From Bacteroidota bacterium (GTDB taxonomy: Bacteria > Bacteroidota > Bacteroidia > Flavobacteriales > Flavobacteriaceae), in assembly GCA_024279425.1 (NCBI GenBank), contig JAJRRO010000059.1, positions 62,001 to 126,000 of the forward strand: a stretch of 64,000 bases of DNA, read 5' to 3'. Both the position numbers and the translations under genes were made by a program. This document shows positions 56,471-64,000 of the stretch, piece by piece (the first letter of the stretch is position 1; each line of letters opens with the position of its first letter). Under the pieces are notes generated by a model. The model saw only the letters and a list, made by a program, of their open reading frames with translations. It did not search any database and had not been told where the DNA came from.

Positions 56471-58822
56471 CTAATAAATCTCATTCGCTTCTAGTACGAG
56501 TAATTCAAAAGGAGCTAATTCAATTTCTGTAATTGTCTTATAATTTACGATTAAATCTTTACTGTTTGTATCTTCCTTCCAAGGACTTTTTAGTTTAAAA
56601 TCACAACTATAATCCGTCGGGAGTTCAAACACTTCACTTGGATTTAACGTATAACTTACTTTATTACTACTCGGATTTCTAAGTGTAATGACACCTTTTC
56701 CTGGCTTCCATGATGCAAAGCCATAAACTTCTAAATTAATGGGACTTCCTCCAATCCAATGGGTATCTTTTAAAAGATCTTCGTTTTCTTCAGACCATTT
56801 AACGGCTTCCGCCAAAACTGGCCAAAATTCTTTTGACATTCTATCATGACTAATATACAATTCCTGTAAATTTGAACCTGCACCAAACGACGATCTGACC
56901 ATATCTTTAAAATCATCTAAATTATCATTGATATAATTTGAGGGATGCCCAAGATTGGCATATGCCACGCCAACTGTCATTATTGAATTCAGAGGGTAAT
57001 AAGGGGCTCTTTTTACAATATTATTATGTAAGGTTCCGTCACGATAAGTTATGAATTTTTGGGTTTTATTTCCTTGCCCTGCATTGTGTAGATCGCCAGA
57101 TCCTCGCCAAGTACAATCGGCATATTTTAGCCAAAATGGTGATGGCCATGAACCAACGGTTATGTTTACAAATACATCTGGATTGTTATGTCTCAGCGAT
57201 TTTATCAATCGAGTTCCAGCCTCCATATCAGGTAAATATTTTGGGTTGGCACCTCCAAAACCATCATATTTAAAATAATTTACTTTATAATTAGTCAGCA
57301 TGTCAAGAGAGCGCTCTAAAAAACGATTGTAATAATTTGTACCAGCAAGGCTTAAACCTTTATCGTTCGTTTCTAATCCTTCTCTATGAGCCGATTCAAT
57401 TCTTCGTCTCTTATTCTCTGAATAGCCACCAAATGGCGACAGCCAAACGCCAATTCCAGCATTGTATTTTTCACATAACTCCGCCTGTTCAGCAAATCCA
57501 TTTGGAAATTTTATTGGGTCGAAATACCAAACTTTATCTAAATCATCCCATCCATCATCAAAGACAAAGGCATCCAAATTAACATCAAAAGGCTCTATGA
57601 ATTTCTCATTCCAAGCATGCATTCGTTCTATCAATTGCTCGGATGTAAAACTTGATGCGCCATCATCTGTTATATCCCACCAACAGTTATAATGTAAAAA
57701 ATGCTCGTATGGTCTGGCCCGTTCCTGTTCTAAATAATATAAAAAATCTCTTCTTTTTTGATTTTCCGAAACGACTCCGATCACCAACCATTCGGAAATA
57801 GGTTTCCCAGGTAAAAGTTCGTCTTCACGGTTTACGTAAAAATTCAATAGATCATTTGTTTTTCTATACAGGTGAAGTGTGCCAGTTGCATTCTTATATT
57901 TTGAATAATCAAGTTTTATTTCATACTTGCTTTTTTTATCGTGGTTTTTAAGTTGTAGTTTGTACAAACTACTTCCCTTATAACCGTTCAAGACATGCTT
58001 ATCGGAACTAATAATTTCTCCATCTTTTAATAAAGAAAGGGAGTTGATATTAAAATCATCAGACCCTCCACCATGTTCAAAAACAATCACATACTCACCA
58101 TTTGTATCTACCAAGTCAGAAATGTCTATGTTTTTATCAGTTATACTTCCGATGGTCCTTGAAAACAAGGCTTTACTTTTTGCTATTGGATGTTCTAATC
58201 CGAAGAAGAAATTGTTGTAAAAAATGGGCGATCCTAATACAGAACCAGCATAATTTGCTCCTTTTAATTCACCATCGAAAAAGGTGACTTTTGTTATTCT
58301 TACAGGTTTGTTCAGTGCACTTATTTTGATGTTTTGTCGAATATAATTGGATCCTTTTCGTAATAAAGCAGACCAACGAATAACAATATTTTCATCTTCC
58401 GAAATAAAATTCCCTGAAATTTCTTTGCCAGGAAAAGTGAGTGCTTTTGTGGGTAAACTATCTGTTGCCTTAATGCTTGCAATTTTTAATTCACCTTGAA
58501 GTATAAAACGTGTATTGTTAAATCGTTCACCATTTTCTAATTCAATTTCAAAGAGAAGCTTATCTTCAAGGAATACCTTTGAATCGTCAAATGTATTATA
58601 TACCTCTTTAAGGTGTATGGATTTGTTTTTTAAAAGCCAAACCGCCTTAATTGAATTGTTTTTTAAGATTATCTTCCCATCTTCAAGAAGCGCAATAGGT
58701 TTTCCTGGTTGTTTTTGTTGAAATTCATTTTTAGTACTATTTCCTTTTTTATCACAACTTCCAAAAGAAAGCATCATAAAAAATAGGAAACACACTTTTA
58801 TTATTAGAGAGTACTTTTGCAT
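56471..58822 (-). CDS. GH36/GH27-like alpha-galactosidase-type lipoprotein
   Basis: The start at 58822 (MQKYSLIIKVCFLFF) gives a lipoprotein signal with Cys in LSFGSCDKK. The frame upstream of it is a RelA/SpoT remnant, not part of this protein. The 783-residue product has an N-terminal beta domain (to ~360) and a TIM barrel of clan GH-D type: HYNCWWDITDDG, LDAFVFDDGWDD, GVWLSPFGGYSENK and the nucleophile candidate Asp in YFKYDGFGGANPKY. A small beta domain ends it. It would release alpha-linked galactose or N-acetylgalactosamine; the exact family is uncertain. Confidence 0.8.
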   Translation of the reverse strand: MQKYSLIIKVCFLFFMMLSFGSCDKKGNSTKNEFQQKQPGKPIALLEDGKIILKNNSIKAVWLLKNKSIHLKEVYNTFDDSKVFLEDKLLFEIELENGERFNNTRFILQGELKIASIKATDSLPTKALTFPGKEISGNFISEDENIVIRWSALLRKGSNYIRQNIKISALNKPVRITKVTFFDGELKGANYAGSVLGSPIFYNNFFFGLEHPIAKSKALFSRTIGSITDKNIDISDLVDTNGEYVIVFEHGGGSDDFNINSLSLLKDGEIISSDKHVLNGYKGSSLYKLQLKNHDKKSKYEIKLDYSKYKNATGTLHLYRKTNDLLNFYVNREDELLPGKPISEWLVIGVVSENQKRRDFLYYLEQERARPYEHFLHYNCWWDITDDGASSFTSEQLIERMHAWNEKFIEPFDVNLDAFVFDDGWDDLDKVWYFDPIKFPNGFAEQAELCEKYNAGIGVWLSPFGGYSENKRRRIESAHREGLETNDKGLSLAGTNYYNRFLERSLDMLTNYKVNYFKYDGFGGANPKYLPDMEAGTRLIKSLRHNNPDVFVNITVGSWPSPFWLKYADCTWRGSGDLHNAGQGNKTQKFITYRDGTLHNNIVKRAPYYPLNSIMTVGVAYANLGHPSNYINDNLDDFKDMVRSSFGAGSNLQELYISHDRMSKEFWPVLAEAVKWSEENEDLLKDTHWIGGSPINLEVYGFASWKPGKGVITLRNPSSNKVSYTLNPSEVFELPTDYSCDFKLKSPWKEDTNSKDLIVNYKTITEIELAPFELLVLEANEIY

Positions 58823-58825
58823 ATT

Positions 58826-59103
58826 CTTAAACTCTGGAAAGACTGCTACTATTCTCGACCCAACCAAATCATTTAATTCTATTATGGACTTATTGATGAA
58901 ACCTCTCCCAGAACTGTTTTTTCAAGAATCGAATCAAATTCCTTTAATCTAGCTGATATTTCAAAAACCACTGGTATATTGTATCTCAGAAGTTATTCTA
59001 AAACTTTTTTTATTTTCGTTAAAAAATCAAAATATTCATCTTTTATTTCTCCATATTCTTTTTGCAAGCTCATAAGCAAAATCTTTGGTGAGTTAAGGTT
59101 CAT
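58826..59103 (-). pseudogene. RelA/SpoT-domain protein fragment with stop and frameshift
   Basis: From ATG 59103 the minus strand reads MNLNSPKILLMSLQKEYGEI and DEYFDFLTKIKKVLE, then a TAA, then in the same frame LLRYNIPVVFEISARLKEFD and SILEK. After a frame change it reads INKSIIELNDLVGSRIVAVF and PEFK. This is the N-terminal part of a RelA_SpoT-type nucleotide pyrophosphokinase; the ELNDLVGSRIV motif is its synthetase signature. The rest of the domain is replaced by the melibiase-like gene, whose start follows PEFK by one codon. Confidence 0.65.
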
Positions 59104-59338
59104 CTCCGTAGAATCTTCTAATTTTCAAAATTTTCATAATGCGATCTCCTCTACCTTTTATGTACTTATCCAAAAAAAATTATTTCTATGAGTTTGCAAG
59201 TACATATTTGTTGACGATGCTATAAATGAACCCAAAGTAAAATGCTTTACTTTCTGATAATATAAATATACCATTTTTCTCAATATTGTTCGAATGACAC
59301 TAATGGTATCGAGGACTACATTATTATAGCAAGTGGTT
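59104..59338. other. Intergenic, nothing recognised
   Basis: This AT-rich stretch lies between the RelA/SpoT fragment and an IS200-type remnant. I see no gene, hairpin or repeat in it. Confidence 0.3.
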
Positions 59339-59524
59339 CTAAGTAAATATGCTTTTCTTTATTTGACCGGTACAGACTACTTTCAAGGTATTGGAAACAA
59401 CTTCACTCAAAACATCCCAGCGATATTTGATCGGGCAAACAAAATGATACAAAAGCAAACTCTTGTTGTGGCTCTTGAGAATATGATCACTCATATCCCA
59501 AATGTATATATCTTTACGATACAC
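59339..59524 (-). pseudogene. REP-associated/IS200-type transposase N-terminal remnant
   Basis: A 61-codon minus-strand frame reads ILKSHNKSLLLYHFVCPIKY and RWDVLSEVVSNTLKVVC, the start of a Y1 (HUH) transposase of a type different from the copies at 28 and 63 kb. It stops after CTGQIKKSIFT and the catalytic His and Tyr regions are missing. A perfect hairpin lies right at its 5' side (59524-59542), as is usual for the left end of these elements. Confidence 0.6.
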
Positions 59525-59542
59525 CCGACGCAGAGCGTCGGG
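59524..59542. repeat. Perfect palindrome of the IS200/REP type
   Basis: cccgacgc pairs with gcgtcggg over 8 bases around an AGA loop. It sits at the start of the IS200-type remnant and is followed by ggaattc. A degenerate relative lies at 37411-37438. Such hairpins are recognised by HUH transposases. Confidence 0.55.
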
Positions 59543-59575
59543 GAATTCTAATGATTAAATTATACCATCTGGCAA

Positions 59576-59609
59576 AAATTGAGACCTGTTGAGTAGAATG
59601 GCTCAATTT
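59576..59609 (-). terminator. Terminator of the DUF4091 gene
   Basis: Read on the minus strand, aaattgag and ctcaattt form an 8-base-pair stem around an 18-base loop, followed by further T. It lies about 30 bases after the stop codon at 59637. Confidence 0.4.
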
Positions 59610-59636
59610 AGGTAAGTAAAAGGTTGGTTACATTTT

Positions 59637-62552
59637 TCACTTTATTGAAGCTTTAATATTTTCTATTTGTAGTGCTATCCGGTTTCGGAGCTGATAAAGC
59701 ATTTCCGTTGTTACAGGTTCTGACAATGCCTTATCTATATCAAGTAATTTTTCTGATTCACTGATTAACTCCTGATTTTTTTCTTTATCCGAATTCCTGA
59801 GTTCGTCTGTCAATTCCCTCAAAGTATATAAGTACTCATAATCCTCCTGGGCATCCCGTAAATTCTCCAGTCTGAAGGAGCTTAAAGGCTTCATATCGGG
59901 TCCGGGATATATAAAGTGTCCATCACCATTGCCCATGGAATGGCTCATGGAATGCCACGGGCTATTGGGCCATTTATCTTCCAGTGGTTCATCCTCCCTT
60001 GTATTCAAAACCCAATTTGTTGTTGACCAGTATGCAAGGCCATCCAAATTACGTGCCCAGGCTCGCCAATGGATTTTCCTCAAGTTTATGGCAGGCCTGT
60101 CTATAACACAATTTACATAATCGTGGTATGCCCAGCATTGCTCCCCCGCTTCATGTCGTTCTTTGATGGCAGGGTCCCATGATGAAGGAGGGACATAATC
60201 AGGACACCAAATATCCAGAACTCCCTCAAGAGTAGACTTTTCTCCTTTACTCCAAGGTTCGTGATAATCGCCGCCTTCTCCTTTCTGCAGGATTTTTATT
60301 TCTGGAACAGCCTTTTTCAATTTTGTATAAAATGGCTTTGTGACATCTGCTGAAACTTCGTTGAGCGGCTCCACCAAGGCGTATTCGAACAGACCTTTTT
60401 CCTTTAAATGATTGCTGTAATCAATAAATTGATCCAAGGCCTCTTCAATTCCATCAACCGTAAGGTTTCTTACAGATGCAAATCCTAAATCAAAAACATT
60501 CATTCCATGCTCTATACTATATGCAATATTTTTATCTGAAATAGAATAATCATAGGAACCGTCAGCATTTCGAACTTTCCCAAAACTCTGGCTGGGTTGG
60601 CCAATCCTATGTTTTAATTGAAATGCTGACCATTCCCTGAACTTTTCCTCGGTCATCTCTTTTCCATAAAAAGGGGCAAAACTCCAGGTACTTAAACGAA
60701 AAAATTCCTTAATATGCGGTGTTGTAGATATATTAAAGTCCCTGACAGTTACCATTACCTTTACCTTTTGATCTTGGGCGTTGGAAAAAGAAACAGTTAA
60801 TTCTCCCTCATACTTTCCGTGAGGCGTATTTGCAGGCACATAAACATTTATCCATATCGGCTGCAGTAGATGGTCTGCCTTCACATCACTAAAGTATGGT
60901 TTTTCCATGGGCACAAGCGGATCGGGCCACCAACCGACATATTCTACCTCGTAGGTCGGAATTTTTGTCTCAACATAATCGACTGCATTGATCTCAATAT
61001 TTTCACTGTTTATTCTTGAGTTTTTTTGTTTATTTATCAGATCGGTAACTTTCACGCTGATGTTCGTAAGATCCTTTTCGAATGGTAAAATCACTAGTTG
61101 AAATCCTTCATATTCATTTCCACAAGCTGATATTTCAACCTTATTACAAATATCCCCGGTAAATGGCTTGTCCCTTCTTAGTTTTGTCAAATTCGTTTCA
61201 ATTCCGATACCATATTCAAGTTTATCCCAGGAATATGATAATCCGGAATTCCCATCCTGTGCCAAGGCTTTGTAGCTTTTAATCTTATGCCCTAATTTGG
61301 CAACTTTTTTATCCAGTTCATTTACACTTTCTGTTAAACTATTCCAATTTCCCGGTGCTTGGGTTTTTTTCGCTTTCCGCTCAAGACCTTCATGAGATTT
61401 GACAAGTAGATTATTGGCTTCGTTCAACCCTTCCTTTATATTCTCGGGACTTGTGGGAATGTTTTTCTTTAAGCCTTCTAATCGCATTTTCAACTCTGCC
61501 AATTTCTCCTTGTTTTTAGCGACCGAAAATAAAAAACCGGTACGATAGTATATTGTCCTATCCTTTGGATCTGAAAGTGTGTAGGTCAAATAATGCTCTC
61601 CTTCCTCTTTTATACTATATTTTGCATCAAATTTCTTTTGTTCCCTTCCCTTGAGCTTTAGTTGATTTGAGAAAGCATATGGCTCACTGGAAAGCACAAG
61701 ACTATCCAGTTTTTTCAGACGATACAACTCTTGGAGATATTTTACTTCGGAGAGTGGAAAGATCCTTATTGTTGCATTCAATGTCACAGATGAGGTATTA
61801 TTGTTGATTACCTCAAAATCAACAGCACTTTCTCCAGCTGTAAGTTCTCCAAACGACGATATACGGCAAACTGGGTCTGTAGCTTCACCAAATACTAACT
61901 TCCCATTCCAACTGCTACTCTCATTAACAATTCCATTTCTTCTTGCCAAATGCAACATAACCGTTTCTCCCGCAATTTTATCGCCTTCCGATAGCTCTCC
62001 ACCTATGATCTCCTCCACAAAACAAGCTCTTTCTTCTGACCAATAATCTTCTGAAAATGAATGCTGATATTCCCAGTACGGAAACTTATCAATTCCATTT
62101 ACCGTAAAAAATGCTTCTCTTGAATCGCGGGTTTGATTGATCGCCTCCCTGTTTGAAATAAATTCATCATGAAAATACCCTCCGATCCTTTCTAGTTTAT
62201 CCATGTGGATCTCATCATTTTTAAATCCAAAATACAACCTGATGGATCCTTTTCCATGCCAGGCTTCCTGGTCGTTATACATGAGGTAAACTCTGGTTTG
62301 CTGGTCTACTTCATCCCGCCTGCCATCAACACCATTGAAACCTGAAATCACACTTGCTTTTTCCCAGCTGCGATCATCCAATTTCCCATCAATGATCGGA
62401 AATCCTCCACCCCTTTCAGAGTTGAGGTTAACCTTCCCTTCAACAACCCGGATTATTTGAGTTGGAACAGGAATAATCTGAGCGGAAACAGGGCCAGTAC
62501 AAAATGATCCAATAATAAAAATCAAACTGAAATAAATTGATATACGTTCCAT
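59637..62552 (-). CDS. Secreted GH123-like (DUF4091) protein with N-terminal carbohydrate-binding-type domain
   Basis: The start at 62552 (MERISIYFSLIF) gives a signal peptide; 13 upstream codons are excluded. Of 971 residues, ~45-230 resemble a family-9-type carbohydrate-binding domain (DGKLDDRSWEKASVISGF). The middle has beta and coiled-coil segments (~350-430). From ~residue 540 the DUF4091/GH123-type part starts (PHGKYEGELTVSFSNA), with the barrel seen in ALVEPLNEVSAD, DIWCPDYVPPSSWD, GLAYWSTTNWVLN and the ending SFRLENLRDAQEDYEYLYTL. GH123 enzymes cleave beta-N-acetylgalactosaminides; here only the fold is supported. Confidence 0.78.
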   Translation of the reverse strand: MERISIYFSLIFIIGSFCTGPVSAQIIPVPTQIIRVVEGKVNLNSERGGGFPIIDGKLDDRSWEKASVISGFNGVDGRRDEVDQQTRVYLMYNDQEAWHGKGSIRLYFGFKNDEIHMDKLERIGGYFHDEFISNREAINQTRDSREAFFTVNGIDKFPYWEYQHSFSEDYWSEERACFVEEIIGGELSEGDKIAGETVMLHLARRNGIVNESSSWNGKLVFGEATDPVCRISSFGELTAGESAVDFEVINNNTSSVTLNATIRIFPLSEVKYLQELYRLKKLDSLVLSSEPYAFSNQLKLKGREQKKFDAKYSIKEEGEHYLTYTLSDPKDRTIYYRTGFLFSVAKNKEKLAELKMRLEGLKKNIPTSPENIKEGLNEANNLLVKSHEGLERKAKKTQAPGNWNSLTESVNELDKKVAKLGHKIKSYKALAQDGNSGLSYSWDKLEYGIGIETNLTKLRRDKPFTGDICNKVEISACGNEYEGFQLVILPFEKDLTNISVKVTDLINKQKNSRINSENIEINAVDYVETKIPTYEVEYVGWWPDPLVPMEKPYFSDVKADHLLQPIWINVYVPANTPHGKYEGELTVSFSNAQDQKVKVMVTVRDFNISTTPHIKEFFRLSTWSFAPFYGKEMTEEKFREWSAFQLKHRIGQPSQSFGKVRNADGSYDYSISDKNIAYSIEHGMNVFDLGFASVRNLTVDGIEEALDQFIDYSNHLKEKGLFEYALVEPLNEVSADVTKPFYTKLKKAVPEIKILQKGEGGDYHEPWSKGEKSTLEGVLDIWCPDYVPPSSWDPAIKERHEAGEQCWAYHDYVNCVIDRPAINLRKIHWRAWARNLDGLAYWSTTNWVLNTREDEPLEDKWPNSPWHSMSHSMGNGDGHFIYPGPDMKPLSSFRLENLRDAQEDYEYLYTLRELTDELRNSDKEKNQELISESEKLLDIDKALSEPVTTEMLYQLRNRIALQIENIKASIK

Positions 62553-62797
62553 AATCTTTAGTTGAGTATGTGATTTTGCTCTTTCAATCAAAATTCAAAT
62601 GTCATTGGATTCTATAATACCTAGATTGAGCGATTTGTGGAAAAAATATTAAAAATATCTTCACTTAAATACCCGTTAATAAGCATATTTAAGCTGTTAA
62701 ATGATTTAAAAAAACCATCGCTTTCTAAGTGAACAAGACTTTTTTTTATGAACTCTAATATAACAAAAATCGGAATAACAAACGATAAAATTTCAGG

Positions 62798-63143
62798 CAG
62801 GGGGTCGCAATATGCCAGTTACAGATTTACAGATATCATTAAAAGTCATGGTGAGTCGGTAAAACAAAGTATGAGTAGAAAAGGAAATTGTTGGGACAAC
62901 GCAGTGGCCGAATCCTTCTCTAAGAGCTTAAAAGTAGAATGGGTCTATAATCACAATTACAGGCGTAGATCAGAAGCCGAGCTGCCCATCTTCCAATGGA
63001 TCGAAACTTGGTATAACAGAAGAAGGATACATTCCACTTTGGGGTACAAAACAATAGAAGAATTTGAAACGGAAATGTCTAATCAAAAAGTAGCTGCATG
63101 ACTCTTATCTAATTGTCCACTTTTTTGTTGCAAGTCCAGCAAA
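62798..63143 (+). mobile_element. IS3-family OrfB remnant, 3' half
   Basis: The frame reads RGSQYASYRFTDIIKSHG, SMSRKGNCWDNAVAESFSKS with the last catalytic Glu, WIETWYNRRRIHSTLGYKT and ends SNQKVAA at 63101. The first catalytic Asp and most of the core are missing: the sequence before RGSQY (open from ATG 62748) is unrelated and the usual HSD is replaced by ISG. It is followed by the IS terminal region (ttgtccacttttttgttgca). A more deleted relative lies at 44437-44663. Confidence 0.75.
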
Positions 63144-63207
63144 ATATATTCACGCTTTGTTGTCATAAAGATACAATCTATATTAAATAACAGACAACAA
63201 AATTTTT

Positions 63208-63271
63208 AATCAAAAAGTAGCTGCATGATTCTTATCTAAATGTCCACATTCTTGTTGCAAGTCCAAGCAAA
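63208..63271 (+). repeat. Second copy of the IS3 3' end
   Basis: These 64 bases repeat 63081-63143 (end of the OrfB frame plus terminal region) with four substitutions and one inserted base. The 64 bases between the copies are unrelated AT-rich DNA. The second copy runs directly into the IS200 remnant. It is probably a trace of a second IS3 copy inserted nearby and later deleted. Confidence 0.65.
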
Positions 63272-63459
63272 TGAATATGGTCTTTTTGTACATTCAACTC
63301 AATCACTTGAACATCTTTCCATGAACTGATCAGTTGTAAATCGTGTTCTACTAATGATTTGACGATTCCACCAAGTATTTGAAATCGATACTTGGGTGTG
63401 AAAACAATGTGATAGTCACATTTGTAATACACATGTGTTAATTTTCTATATTTACTCAT
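63272..63459 (-). pseudogene. IS200/IS605-type tnpA remnant, copy 2
   Basis: The minus-strand frame from 63459 reads SKYRKLTHVYYKCDYHIVFT, PKYRFQILGGIVKSLVEHD and VQVIELNVQKDHIHLLG, a better-preserved start of the same transposase as at 28 kb. At HIHLLGLATR it runs into the IS3 end. The HUH motif (HIHL) is just retained but the catalytic Tyr helix is lost. Confidence 0.78.
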
Positions 63460-63512
63460 CTTAAAAAGTTTTAGATGGCAAACCTAAAAAATGGCACAGC
63501 CTTTAGAACATG

Positions 63513-63534
63513 ACCACTGCCAAAGACGGTGGTT
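63513..63534. repeat. IS200-end hairpin upstream of acyltransferase gene
   Basis: accactgcc and gacggtggt form an imperfect stem around AAA, followed by T5. It corresponds to the perfect hairpin at 28146-28166, and the flanking tttttcaat(a/g)agaaataaat is the same in both places. Confidence 0.55.
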
Positions 63535-63565
63535 TTTCAATGAGAAATAAATACACTCCCAAATA

Positions 63566-64000
63566 ATGAAAGAAAAAAGTAAAAGATTACTATCTATAGA
63601 TGCGTTACGAGGTTTTGACATGTTCTTCATATCCGGGGGAGCCTCTTTTTTATATTTCATTCAGGGAAAAACGGGCTGGGCCTGGGTCGATGTACTCGCT
63701 GCACAATTGGAACATCCCGCCTGGAATGGCTTCACCTTTTACGACTTTATATTTCCCCTATTTCTCTTTATCTCAGGGGTTTCATTAAGTTTTTCAATAA
63801 GTCGTAATATCGAGAAGAACATCTCGAAAGCTGACCTGTATAAAAAAGCCTTTAAGCGGATGGTCATTTTGATTCTTTTGGGTATTCTCTATAAAAATGC
63901 TCCAATCCCATTATTTGAACCTATGGATATAAGATTCGGAAGTGTACTCGGTCGTATAGGAATTGCCACATGTATTACTACCTTGCTCTATTTGAATTTT
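63566..64000 (+). CDS. Acyltransferase-type membrane protein (HGSNAT/DUF5009-like), partial
   Basis: The gene starts at ATG 63566 and runs out of the window. The visible 145 residues begin KSKRLLSIDALRGFDMFFI, the hallmark of heparan-alpha-glucosaminide acetyltransferase-like proteins. They continue with FTFYDFIFPLFLFISGVSLS and RMVILILLGILYKNAP, with several membrane helices. Family members transfer acyl groups across the membrane onto amino sugars. The upstream region is the end of an IS200 remnant, 22 bases away. Confidence 0.85.
   Translation, partial: MKEKSKRLLSIDALRGFDMFFISGGASFLYFIQGKTGWAWVDVLAAQLEHPAWNGFTFYDFIFPLFLFISGVSLSFSISRNIEKNISKADLYKKAFKRMVILILLGILYKNAPIPLFEPMDIRFGSVLGRIGIATCITTLLYLNF

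Noticed and set aside
58823-58867. Upstream start (MVGSRIVAVFPEFK) for the melibiase-like protein
   Set aside because: These codons belong to a RelA/SpoT remnant. The Met at 58822 gives a proper lipoprotein signal.

Overview
The window reads as chromosome of a marine member of the Flavobacteriaceae (Bacteroidetes). The grounds are low GC, AT-rich intergenic DNA without Shine-Dalgarno sequences, one clear TTTG/TAnnTTTG-type promoter, a DUF6090 family protein, Bacteroidetes-type MerTP and nar gene order, and many secreted sulfatase, esterase and glycosidase genes. No tRNA, rRNA, CRISPR array or replication origin was seen.

0-5.6 kb is core-like: the end of a glycerophosphodiester phosphodiesterase, a three-gene proton-translocating transhydrogenase operon (minus strand), a divergent Nramp-fold transporter and a dienelactone hydrolase-like protein. 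5.8-10.9 kb is a mercury/heavy-metal transport locus on the plus strand: ArsR regulator, MerT-MerP, two Cys-rich proteins, membrane proteins, an outer-membrane protein, a secreted HMA protein and a beta-propeller lipoprotein. No merA or merB is present. Single-base frame breaks cluster here and in the Rrf2 regulator that follows. 12.4-24 kb is a complete nitrate respiration operon: diheme cytochrome c, narG, narH, narJ, narI and two narK genes, then a hairpin terminator and a hemerythrin gene.

24.2-64 kb is accessory DNA. It carries remnants of IS982, IS21, IS200/IS605 and IS3 elements and a group II intron fragment, plus several broken genes: an Amidohydro_2 gene, a RelA/SpoT gene, a DUF6090 gene, the C-terminus of a secreted protein and an unidentified gene. 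Between these lie cysteine synthase, two esterases, a sulfatase, three glycoside-hydrolase-like proteins, and an exported set made of a SelA-like PLP enzyme, two paralogous amidohydrolases and a propeller-cytochrome c lipoprotein. There is also a five-gene catabolic operon headed by a second unusual Nramp-fold transporter (transporter, epimerase, DHDPS-like aldolase, Gfo/Idh/MocA oxidoreductase, lipoprotein), and an overlapping kinase-enolase pair. No SusC/SusD pair is present, so this is not a classical polysaccharide utilisation locus within the window.

The most interesting candidates for undescribed biology are the two Nramp-fold transporters that lack the metal-binding motifs, one of them inside a catabolic operon; the kinase-enolase pair with altered enolase active-site residues; and the exported PLP enzyme with two amidohydrolases. 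Start codons and boundaries of relics that I counted by hand may be off by a base or a few.
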